Source: Atherix ibis
Taxonomy: Eukaryota; Arthropoda; Insecta; Diptera; Athericidae
Direction: 5' to 3'
Length of the DNA stretch: 64,000 nucleotides
Assembly: GCA_958298945.1 (NCBI GenBank)
Contig: OY282605.1
Location: 22,236,811-22,300,810 of the forward strand
Under the pieces are notes generated by a model. The model saw only the letters and a list, made by a program, of their open reading frames with translations, ran no database searches and had not been told where the DNA came from. The number at the start of each line of letters is the position of its first letter. The stretch's first letter is position 1. A program made the position numbers and the translations under genes. Of this stretch, positions 50,382 through 61,260 are shown piece by piece.

Positions 50382-53300
50382 ATGGGGGTCCCAAAGTTCT
50401 TTAGATATATGAGTGAAAGATATCCTTGCCTAAGCGAATTGATACGAGCAGATATGGTATGTGGAAAAATTTTACCGATACAATTGGTGATGGGTGATGC
50501 TTTATAGCAAATGAACGAAAAATTCCGATATTTGTCATTTGTCATTGTTTGTACTATATTTGTACCGAGAGATTAATTTCATCATCTGGCAAATTTTGAC
50601 GAGTAATAAAATATTTTATTTTAAAAAAAATAAGTGTCTGAAGAAGGCAATGTTGTAATTTGCATTTTCAATGTATTTAAATTATGATAATCCGAATAGC
50701 ATTAATATGCTATGCGGTGAATGGAATTCAATTTGACGCTATGTCAACAAATTGTTTTGCCTTGCTCTTTAAATTATTATTCCTAAAAACGACATATTTT
50801 ACAGTACATCAACTGAAGTCTTTTTATGATCTATTTTCAAATTCCCATAATTCATCTGTTTTATTATAAAAACTAATAAGAATTCTATTAGCATAAACAT
50901 ATGCTGCTGTTTATTTCGTAACTTACATATAAAATTATGTAACTTAATTTTATAATTATTTAGTATTGTAAGAAAAAAATACATTGAATCTACGATCTTT
51001 TTATTACAGATACCAGAGTTTGACAATCTTTATTTAGATATGAATGGAATAATTCACAATTGTTCACATCCTGATGATTCAGATGTTCATTTTCGTATAT
51101 CTGAAGATCAAATATTTATTAACATATTCAAGTATATTGATAAATTGTTCCTTTTAATTCAACCACAAAAACTATTTTTTATGGCTGTTGATGGTGTTGC
51201 ACCAAGAGCTAAAATGAATCAGCAACGGGGTCGAAGGTAAAATGATTAATACTAAATTTAACATATGTTATAATATTGTATAAATATTTTAGATTCCGTA
51301 GTGCAAAAGAGGGTGAAGTATTACAGAAACGAGCAGAGAGTCGTGGAGAAGTTCTTCCAACCGAGAAACGTTTTGATAGTAATTGTATAACGCCAGGTAC
51401 TGAATTTATGTGCAGGCTTCAAACTGCATTAAAATATTATGTTAAATCAAAAATCAGCACCAACAAATATTGGCAACGTTGTCGTGTTATTCTCAGTGGG
51501 CATGAGGTAAATTTTATATTTACTCAATTTTTTAAGTCTCTTCTAATATTTTTAAATTATTATAGACACCTGGCGAAGGTGAACATAAAATTATGGAATA
51601 TATACGATATATGAAAGCTCAACCGAATTACGATAAAAACACCAGACATTGTTTGTATGGTCTTGATGCTGATCTTATGATTCTAGGTCTTTGTACTCAT
51701 GAAATTCATTTTTCATTGTTACGAGAAGAGGTAAAAATTTATTACCAAAAAAAAAAAAAAATTATCTTAATAAACATTATACATAATAGGTATTATTTGG
51801 TAGAAGTGCGAAAAAATTCGAATTTCTTGATACAAGATTTTTTTTACTTCATTTGGGATTATTTCGCGAATATTTGGAATTAGACTTTTATAATTTACTA
51901 AAAGTTGAGGAGCATAAAAAAAGATTCGATATTGACAATATTATTGACGATTGGGTACTTATGGGATTTTTTCTTGGAAATGACTTTATACCCCATTTAC
52001 CACATTTCCATATACATTCCAATGGATTCCCACTTTTATATAAAACTTATATGAATGTTTATCCAGAACTTGGAGGTATATTAATTAAAAATTTATAATT
52101 AAATTGGATATTATTAATTGTTATATTTTAGGAAATATAAATGAAAATGGTAAATTGAATTTGAAACGTTTGGAAATTTTATTTCGTGAGTTAAGCCAAA
52201 TTGATAAACAAATGTTTGATGAGACTAATGCCGATTTGAAATATATGAATGCGCAAACTTTTGATGTAAGTAAAATTTTTTTTCTATTTGGCTGACAAAT
52301 TTTCTTTCAATTTCTTTAAATAAATAACTAATTTTTATATTTTCTTCTAAAACAGGCTGATTTTTTATCGGAAGATGAAGTTTTTGACACAGAAGTAATG
52401 GACTCCCAATTAGCCGAATTGATTCAAAATAGTAAAAATGTATTTTGAAGAAGAAAAAAAAACCTGTTCAAAATTTATTCATAGTTACTAAAATTAGTTA
52501 TTGTTTTTTTTCTTATTCAAGGATGTTTCATATTATGATTTCATGCATGGTGACAATAATGATATAGATTCATTAGATTTAGAATTTGCTGCGCATAAGA
52601 GAAATTATTATATGGAGAAAATGAAATATAAAAAAGTCACTTCGTAAGTAAATTTGTTGTATTTCTTTTTTTTTCCAATTTCAATTATGTTTTTTTTGGT
52701 GCTAAAAAGAAAAATATTTCCACAGAGACACTTTAAAAGAGCAAACAATATGTTATATTGAGGCGTTACAATGGATATTATTTTATTATTATCGAGGAGT
52801 TTGTTCGTGGGAATGGTTTTATCCTCATCATTATGCACCATACATAAGTGATGTTAGGAATTTTAAAAATTATAAAATTAATTTTAATCTTGGAACACCA
52901 TTTCATCCATTCGAACAGGTTAGTTAAAGTTTTTTTTTCTTTTCTTAATTATGTTATTTGTGTGTTAAATAATAAATTTTTTTTCGTCAAAATTTACTTT
53001 TACTCAAGCTTTTGGCTGTTTTGCCAGCAGCAAGTAAAGATTTGTTGCCTGAGGCGCTTAGAGATTTGATGACTAGTAAGGAGAGTATGGTTATTGACTA
53101 TTATCCACTGGATTTTGAAACAGATCTTAATGGGAAGAAACAAGAATGGGAAGCAGTTGTTCTAATACCATTTATTGATGAGGTATTTTTTTCGATTTTT
53201 TTTTTTAGGTTAAATTTATTTGTTTAATAAATAATTTCTATTGTAATTATTTTGATATTATTTATATAATTGAATAGGATCGTCTTTTAGCTGCAATGAA

Positions 53301-56300
53301 ACCATGTTTAGCTAATTTAACGCCTGAAGAAGTAGAAAGAAACAAACATGGTCCTATGTTACAATATGATTTTAATAAAAATGTACAAAAAGTTACTGTA
53401 AATATAGGAAAAAGTTTTCCGGTTTTAAAGGAAATATATTGCAATGAAATTGGTATTTGGCGCGACGAGATAATCGTTAAAATTAGCGACAATCCAGAAG
53501 GAAAGATCACTGCAACTACGAAACTTCACCCAAAAATGCCGTGTCACGTTGGATTTCCATCGCTAAAATATTTAAAACATACTGTATGGACTATAATTAA
53601 TATATGTAAATGAAGATAATGCCTAATGGCTGATATGCAATATTTTTTTCTTATAATTTTAGGCTGAATTTCGTAAAAATAAAGTAAAAGTTTTCGATCA
53701 AAATAGTCGAAATGAGAGTTTAATATTGTTACCAGAATTAAAAATACCCCAAATAAATGTTGAAGTAGCTGCAAAGAAATATTTAAATAGAATTGTATGG
53801 ATTGGTTGGCCACATTTAATGAAAGTAAAAATAATTGCAGTTTCGGATCCATCAAATAAATTATATGCCGATGGTTATTCAAATTTTGAAATTGGATCTC
53901 ATATAGTTCGTGTATCGAGTGTAAATACACAGTAAGAAAATTATAGCTGCGAGTTTTTTTTTAAATATTAAGAAAAATACTTTTTTTCAGTTGTTCAGTT
54001 CGTATGGGTATAGATTTTCAAGAAATAAATGTTCTTGTGTATGGCCTTCCAGTGCGAGGCTTAACGTACACATATGATTCGTCCGGATATATGCGACCAA
54101 AATATTTGTTAGATCAGGCATGTGTTGCTTATCCCGTTCAGGTAATTTTAAAATGAAAAATTACTCAGTTTTACATTTTTATTAGTAATTTATATTGATT
54201 TATCTTAGGGGGTAGTATCACATATTGCAGTACATGAAACTGAAGGTAGTATGGAAAGAAAAGAGCTTGAAGATATATTTCCTGAACAAAGTACAGTATT
54301 TGTTCTTGAAAAATCACTTTTTGGTAGGGAAGGAAAAGTGTTGCGTGTTTTTAAACAATCTAAACGACTGAAAGGTTATTTAAAATAATTTATTATTAAC
54401 AAGAAGAAATTTATTGATTCGAATCAATAATTTAGTTCAGGTTAGTGTAAAAGATGAACCAAATTATGATATGGCACGAACAATTCAAGATAAAGACCAG
54501 AACAACTATTTCTCAACATATGAAGCGGCATATGAATTGAATATGGAACCAAATGTGCTTTCACGAATAACTGGAACCCTACTAATATCGTCTGATAGCA
54601 AACCTTCGCACAATAATACCGATAATTATTCTAAAACTAATATTGGTTTACAATTGAAATTTCCAAAACAGGTAGATCAAAAAGTGCATTTCATAGATAT
54701 TATTATAAAATATTTAATGGAAATGTTATTATTTTATATGCAGAATGAAGAACTTATTGGATATACGAAAAAAATCAATCGAAACTATTATTTTTCAACA
54801 AAAGCAATCGATCTAGTCAATGAATATAGAACAAAATTCCCAGAAGTATACCGTATGTTATCAAGTAACTGGAGAAGGGAACAATTTTTCGAAACAGATC
54901 TAATCAATAATAGAAAAGTAATTAATATTATTTTATATTTGTTTTAATTAATATACATAAAATAAATTGTGTGGCCATTGTAAATTACATTGCTTACTGA
55001 AATTTAATTAAAGTAAATTGATTTTAAAATAATTTTAAACCTAATAAAAAAATATTGAATTTTTTTTGATATTTATTTACATAAAAATAGGAGAGTCAAA
55101 TTCTGATTAAAAATATTACTGCATGGCTAAAAACAAAAGATCTAAACAACACACCCAGAGTTTACAATGGAACAAAAATTGTTGAAAAAGCTACGCTTAT
55201 TGCAATTTTAACTGAATTGGAACGCGTAAAAGTAATTATTTTATAATAAATCTTATTATATTTATTTATATTTATATATCTTTATACAATAAAATAGAAT
55301 ATATTACAATATAATACGGTTAAAATTGATGTAAAACCACATTTGCTATTGCCGGCTAACTCAAACATTCCGGAAGCATTTCAAACGAAAGACGATTTAG
55401 AATTATTTGATCGTGTTGTTATTGTTCGTGATCAATATAATGTAAGCGAAATAACAATATCATATATTGTATATATTATTATATGTTTTTTTTATTGTTA
55501 TTAGGCACCATTAGGTACACGTGGAACAATTGTTGGAATATATCCGTCGATGGATAGTAATCCTGTACGAATTGAATGTGCACAAAAAGTAGAAATACTC
55601 TATGATATTCTTACGGATAAACAGCTATTAGAGGGAAATAGTCTGTATGGTCTTGCCAATAATCACATAGTCCGTGTATCTGCTGCATCATTTTTGGTTG
55701 TGTCTTCTAGAAAATCGACAATATCAAATTCCAATCAAAATCAATTGAAAAAATCAGGTATGCATAAATATTTTAAAATTCACTGTAAATATTTTATAAT
55801 TTCTACTTAATAAATAAAAGTAAATTTAAGTTTACATATAATTTGAATTTCAGTTTATTATGAATTTTTACAATTGTCATAATAATTTTGTAAAATTTAA
55901 TTCTTAAAAAAAAAAACAGCTAATAAATTAATTCTTTTAGTAAATCTAGAAAATAAAGACGTTACTGAAAGGGAAAAATTTGTAAATAATTCGAAAAATA
56001 TTACAACTGAAAAAAAAGGAATGCAAATTTCAAAAATGGCTGAAAATCAATCTCAGTCAACTGTAACCAGAAAGGAAAAACTTCCCAAAGAAGTAGTTCC
56101 TATAAAAAAACAAGTATGCAAAAAAAAATTTTTTTTCGTGAAATCTTTGTTTAATTTGAATTAAAATATTTTTAGCCAACTCCCATTAATATTGTACAAA
56201 AACAATTTACTAATTCGGAAATTAGTAAAATTACAAAAACAAGTAATGATGAGAAGAGTTTTTCAAAAGAAACCCGGGTACTTTTATTAAATAAATTATA

Positions 56301-58482
56301 CATGGGTTGTGAGGGAAAGATTGTCAACAGTTTAGTGCCTACTAATAGTGAAACTCAACTCTGTAAAGGTCCGGAACTTATATAAAAAAGTGTTTTTTTT
56401 TCTAGATTGTAAATAATTTAGATTTGATTTTTTAGTGAGAATTTTCATCAAAGAAGAACCACAATTAATTGATGCAAAAAATGTACAAAATAAACTTGGT
56501 ATTTTTTATCCAATTAATCAGGCAGCATTATTGTGTGGTTTGAGCACTGACATATTCTGTCGTATAACTAGTGCCTTGCATGTGGTGCCCTCCGAACAAC
56601 AATATTTAAGATTAAATCAAATGACTCATATCAATATTGCTATTCCGATGGTTTATCCCGAGCAGGTTAATATTTGTTGTATAAAATTTCAATTTGATCA
56701 AAAAGATAAATTGATTTTTCTCTTTGGCTTTTAGGATTCTGAACTTTGTGGATATGCTCAAAAAAGTGGCAATGGATATTTGTTCTCTCAACAAGCCATC
56801 GATTTAGTAAAACAATACAAGGAAGCATTTCCGTATTTGTTCGATTCACTTGCCAAATTAACATATAGGCAATATTATTTCGAGTTTGAGATATTAAATA
56901 ATGTAACAAAAAAAAAAAATTTATTGAATGGGGTTAATTTTTTAAATTTATTTGATTTTTTTTAGGATAAATATCGACTGAGTAATATAACATCATGGCT
57001 GGCTGCTCGAGACTATCGTAATGCGATGAAAGTAAAGAATGGGACAATATCTATATCGAAAAGTGCTTTAATATCACTAATTCTGGCAGTGGATGAAGTA
57101 AAGGTAAAATTAATATATTTTTTCAGTATGACTACTACTGTTTAAAAATATATTGTCAGTATGAATTGAATATTTTCTTTAATAAAAACTTGAAATTTAG
57201 GATGCACCTTTGAAAACAATTGAAGTGGATGTTCCGTCAAATGAGCTTTTACGATTTGAAGAAACTTTACCATCTGAAGATTTATGTATGAGACCATTGG
57301 CAATTTTCGATCGTGTTGTTGTTAAAATAGGAAACGCTAAAGTAAAAATATATTATATATAATATTTTTGGTAGAATATATATTTATTTTTATTTCTTTT
57401 CATAACTTATAGGTAAATGCTGGTACAAGAGGTACTGTAATCAATATTTATCCAGCATTACCGAATGGAAAAATTGTTTGTGATATGTTGCTTGACGAAA
57501 TTGTACCAGCATTAAATGGTGAACTTTATGGTATTGCAAAGAATCGCATTTTCAAAGTGTTAAATACGTCGCTATTACATATACAATCACAGCCGGATTC
57601 AGCTACAAATTCATCTATTTTACAAGAGGAATTATCATCAACCTATATGCAATCTGCTGAAGGTGGCCGTTTAGTGCAAAGTATTAATAATAGTTTATAA
57701 AATGAAGAATTGGTAATTTTCTAGAGAAATCTTTATAAGTAGGTCCACAGTCGGCATTTAGACGCGTAAATGGAATTGGAACAACTCCAAAAAAACAAAT
57801 TAAAGTGACGGCGGAGACGCAAAAAATTTCCAATGTACCTAAAATTGCAATGACCCTGAGTAATATAAAACAAGAGAATGTAAACACGAATAACGAAAAG
57901 GTATTGTATATTATAATAATTGTTTGATGTTGTTATTAATTTAATTTAAATATATTTTCTAATTCAATTAAAAGGTGGTGAATCATAATTTGCAATATTG
58001 TACGGATAATTTAAAAATTCTATTGGGACTAGGAAGTATTGACGACAGTAGATCTCAAAATGCATCACAGAATTTATCTACGATGCAGACTAATATTTCA
58101 ATGGTAGAAAAAAACTCTTTTATTACAATAAAATAATAAGTTATTAAAATAAATTTGATTTTAAATTTAGCAACCAATATCTCCAAGTTCGTTGCCAATG
58201 CCGCCACGAAGATGGCAACTAGAGGCATCTATCAATAGCAACATTAATTATTATAATGCACGTTTCTTCAATCCAACAACTCCACCAATACTACCAACAG
58301 TAGCAGCTAATCTGAACATAAATCAACCGCATAATTTTAACAATTTTAATATGCCCCCAATGCATACTGACAACAATTTTTATCGTTTTAATAATGTTAA
58401 TTCTGGAGGCTACTCTAAGTGGAATTACCCTAAAAATAATAAACAAAATTGTCAAAATTCTCAGACACAACATTATCAATAA
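50382..58482 (+). CDS. pcm: pacman / XRN1 5'-3' exoribonuclease with duplicated C-terminal module
   Basis: Cytoplasmic exonuclease that degrades decapped mRNA. 29 exons: 50382-50456, 51010-51236, 51293-51506, 51566-51730, 51790-52075, 52132-52265, 52356-52439, 52522-52643, 52726-52918, 53009-53182, 53278-53583, 53663-53931, 53991-54141, 54209-54374, 54436-54671, 54744-54917, 55091-55231, 55298-55441, 55505-55757, 55941-56113, 56176-56368, 56436-56665, 56735-56902, 56966-57103, 57201-57341, 57413-57662, 57743-57900, 57975-58103 and 58171-58482. They total 1801 residues. The XRN N-domain starts [15 protein letters not shown], with catalytic Asp35 (LYLDMNG), then GHETPGEGEH and [13 protein letters not shown]/Tudor, KOW, winged-helix and SH3-like parts follow. 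Exons 22-26 repeat the winged-helix/SH3 module of exons 15-19. The Asn/Pro-rich C-terminus contains LPMPPRRW. The donor of exon 26 (57662) is the weakest junction. From memory the fly and human proteins are about 1613 and 1706 residues. Confidence 0.93.
54436..55757 (+). repeat. pcm: pcm exons 15-19: winged-helix/SH3-like module, copy 1 (canonical)
   Basis: Five exons of 236, 174, 141, 144 and 253 nt, entering and leaving in phase 1. This copy is the orthologous one. It begins [12 protein letters not shown] and contains [46 protein letters not shown] and [14 protein letters not shown], which align directly with the single module of other XRN1 proteins. The intron between exons 15 and 16 (54672-54743, 72 nt) has no in-frame stop. 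Confidence 0.88.
56436..57662 (+). repeat. pcm: pcm exons 22-26: diverged second copy of the winged-helix/SH3-like module
   Basis: Five exons of 230, 168, 138, 141 and 250 nt, again phase 1 to phase 1. Parallel motifs are [84 protein letters not shown] and [13 protein letters not shown]. Each exon aligns to its counterpart in copy 1 with the intron at the same place. It is more diverged from known XRN1 than copy 1, so it is the derived copy. No stops interrupt it. Confidence 0.87.
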
Positions 58483-58736
58483 CCAGTTATTAGAATAATT
58501 AATATAAGAGACTATTATTATATTGTGTTCTTATTTAAAAAAAGAAAAAAATGTAAAATAATAATTTATTTTATTTAGATTGTTTTGTGGAATTATTTTT
58601 ATTAGTGTGTTACAATTTTTTGATATTTTGTTAATTCTCCCAATATATTGTTTATTCCAGGAGATTTTTGAATCAAATATTCATTTAAAAATTATTAATC
58701 ATTGATATCTGTTCGAAATTTTAATTTTTTCTTATA
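58483..58736. other. pcm 3' UTR and downstream DNA
   Basis: AT-rich with no coding potential. I see no canonical AATAAA close to the stop codon. The TA target duplication of the next mariner is at 58735-58736. Confidence 0.5.
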
Positions 58737-59944
58737 TAGGGTGGTCCATCTGGCGGTTGCATTTGGAACCACTATTTATTTGAAGAACTTGTGAGTGTTA
58801 AATGTCATCACGAATTGACAGATTGTTAGTTGAAAGTCTGAATTTTACGAAATGGTAATCCATACGCTTGAAGAAAACTGGGAAATATTGAGAACTTACT
58901 TCCAAAGTGGTGAGTCTTCAACCCAAACTGTGAGAAATTTAAAAAAAAATGAGTAAAGATCGAATGCCATCACGTGAATTTGTGGACAAATTCGTGAAGA
59001 GAGTTTGCGAAACTGGTTTGTTGGTTGCCAAAGAATATTGCCGCCGTTGCTGAAAATGTCAGTGATCATCCATCAACATCAACTCGTCACCGTTCTCAGT
59101 AATTGAACATTTCTCGCACTTTTCTGTTGAGAAAGCTTACAAAGTTCAATTAGTCCAACAACTAAAGCCGCATGACTATCCGATACGTTTTCGGTTTGGC
59201 CAATGGGCTCAAGATCAATTGGCCGAACATGAGCATTTTTACCGAAAAATCAGCTTTTCGGATGAGGCCCATTCCCACCTCGATAGGTATGTCAACACAC
59301 AAAGTTGTCGCATCTGGGGCTCAGAAGATCCATACGTCACTATGGAAAAGCCGATGTCACGGTTTGGTGCGGATTTTGGACTGGAGGCATCATTGGCCCG
59401 TTTTTCTTCGAAAACTATGAAGGATCCGCCGTTACGGTCAATGGTGAGCGCTATCGTGGCATGCTCAACGAATTTTTGTTTCCAAAAGTTGAAGGGAATG
59501 GCATGGACGACATTTGGTTTCAACAGGATGAGGCCACTTGCCACACAGCCAGCGTAACAATCCAACTTTTGGGCACTGCTTTCGAAAACCGAATAATCAG
59601 CCGAAATTCTGATGTCAATTGGCCGCCTCGGAGCTGTGATTTGAGCCCGTTGGATTATTTTCTGTGAGGAGCCGTTAAGAATAAATGTTACGCAAGCCAT
59701 CCAGAGACAATTGAGGCCTTGAAACACGAAATCAAAGTTGCCATTGAAGAGATACAGGCCCGGAAAAATTGGGTCGAGCGAATGGGGTACTGTAAGGCCA
59801 GCCGTGGCAGTCATTTAAGTGATGTTGTGTTTCATTCTTGAATTTCAAAGTTCAATCTTCTTAATAAAACCGGAAATTTGAAAAAAACGAACTAGTTTTT
59901 TTTTATTTACTTTTTAAAATGTAACTTCTAAATGGTCCACCCTG
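58737..59944 (+). mobile_element. DD41D (rosa-type) mariner, decayed copy 2
   Basis: 1208 bp, flanked by TA (58735-58736 and 59945-59946). The inverted ends of about 28 bp read TAGGGTGGTCCATCTGGCGG on the left and, reversed, CAGGGTGGACCATTTAGAAG on the right, with several mismatches. The body encodes a plus-strand transposase. It lies ~250 bp downstream of pcm and only six bases from the next element. Confidence 0.88.
58852..59841 (+). pseudogene. Broken DD41D mariner transposase, copy 2
   Basis: Starts near ATG 58852 (MVIHTLEENWEILRTYFQSG) and ends HLSDVVFHS before TGA 59839-59841, a typical mariner C-terminus. Frameshifts and stops break the N-terminal half and the region near 59330, and the FLWG stretch is FL-stop. 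Visible pieces are FSDEAHSHLDRYV with the first Asp, [44 protein letters not shown] with the second Asp and SCDLSPLDYFL with the third. There are 41 residues between the second and third Asp. The wording RIWGSEDP is the same as in the satellite monomer, closer than that of copy 1. Confidence 0.9.
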
Positions 59945-59950
59945 TATATG

Positions 59951-60825
59951 CGAGGTCTGTTCAAACAGTATTCAAATTTTGAATTTCCGCAAGTTACGTA
60001 CATTCGATTTTAGATTTTTTTGTGGCATTATGTTGGTACTCATATCTCCCACTTATGCCAACAAGTTCGGCCATTTTGAATGTTCAGTTATTTTTTGACA
60101 ACTGCTTTGCTTTCACGTGTTTTGGCTCGTCTTCGAGTTTGGCCCATTCCAAGAAAGAATCTATTTCGGGAACAAGAAAAAGTGACAGGGGGCCAGATCT
60201 GGGGAATACGGTGGCTGCGGCATTATTAGTGTGTTGTTTTGGCAAAAAATTCGCGCACAAGCAACGATGCGTGAGCAGGGGCGTTATCATGGGGTAAAAG
60301 CAAATTTTTATTCTTTAACAAATCCGGGCGTTTTTGGCGGATTGCTTCGCTCAACTTGCACATAACTTGCAGGTAATATTCCTTATTGACCGTTCTACCC
60401 TGTGACAAGAACTCATGATACACCACGCTCCTTCAATCGAAGAAAACTGTAAGCAAAACCTTCACTTTCGACCGAATTTGGCGCGCTGGGAAGCTTCCAT
60501 TGGGATAATTGAGCTTTGGTTTCCACGTCATAACCATATCCCCATGATTCGTCACCAGTTATGACCCTCCGGAGCAAATTTGGGTCGTCGCGGACAGAGT
60601 TCAACAGATGCTGTTTTTGGTCAAAAATGGGCAAAAATCGAAGACGAGCCAAAACACGTGCAAGCAAAGCAGCTGTCAAAAATTAACTGAACATTAAAAA
60701 TGGCCGAACTTGTTGGCATAAGTGAGAGATATGAGTACCAACATAATGCCACAAAAAAAATCGAAAATCGAATATACGCAACTTGCGGAAATTCAAAATT
60801 CGTGATACTTTTTGAACAGACCTCG
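59951..60825 (-). mobile_element. Fold-back mariner with ~190-bp inverted arms
   Basis: Both ends read CGAGGTCTGTTCAAA inwards, and the match continues for about 190 bp: left arm 59951-60140, right arm about 60636-60825, with few mismatches. Ordinary mariners have ends of about 30 bp. Since the transposase is on the minus strand, the right arm is the true 5' end and the left arm is an inverted copy of it that replaces the normal 3' end. TA follows the right end, while the left flank is TATG. Confidence 0.85.
60150..60679 (-). pseudogene. Truncated mariner transposase inside the fold-back element
   Basis: Pieces in order on the minus strand are DPNLLRRVITGDESWGYGYD (first catalytic Asp), VYHEFLSQGRTVNKEYYLQV, RQKRPDLLKNKN, PHDNAPAHASLLVREF (second Asp), then PPYSPDLAPCHFFLFPK and a stop. 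The third catalytic Asp is His in this copy (PCHFF instead of PCDFF). At least two frameshifts separate the pieces. The C-terminal coding part is missing where the left arm begins. It is inactive and belongs to the DD34D mariners. Confidence 0.85.
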
Positions 60826-61260
60826 TATACGTATATGAAATCAGTTTTATATTTGAAGAGTAAATTTTGTTTACATATGGCCTGCTTTTATTGAAATCGT
60901 ACAGGAACTTCGGTTCTCGATTCGTTATATACTCGTATAAATGATGATTTACGTAATTTACAATTTTCTCGAATAAATGTGTGGGCAATTTTTTGGTGTA
61001 CTGCAATTTATTATTAAATTAAAATTGATTTTCTAGCTTGGTATCCAATTAAAATTTCGAAATTTTCCTATTTAAGCGTCATCTATGTTTTGCTAGCGTA
61101 GATCTTCTCATATCATAAAATGGTACATGAACTGTTATAGGAGCCGTTGGCTTTGAAAGGGGTATAATAAGTCGACTTTTTCATATATTGAAATATTTAA
61201 GGGTTTGCATTTCAATCCATATAAAAATATTGGCAAATGTTAACTGATTCGGGTTATGTT
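60826..61260. other. Unassigned DNA between transposons
   Basis: No coding region or clear element ends. Short TATACTCGTATA-like words recur here (around 60930) and again near 62516 and 62634. Confidence 0.4.

Noticed and set aside
50684..51026. Short open frames on both strands in pcm intron 1
   Set aside because: Located between well-defined exons 1 and 2, with no similarity or conserved start context.
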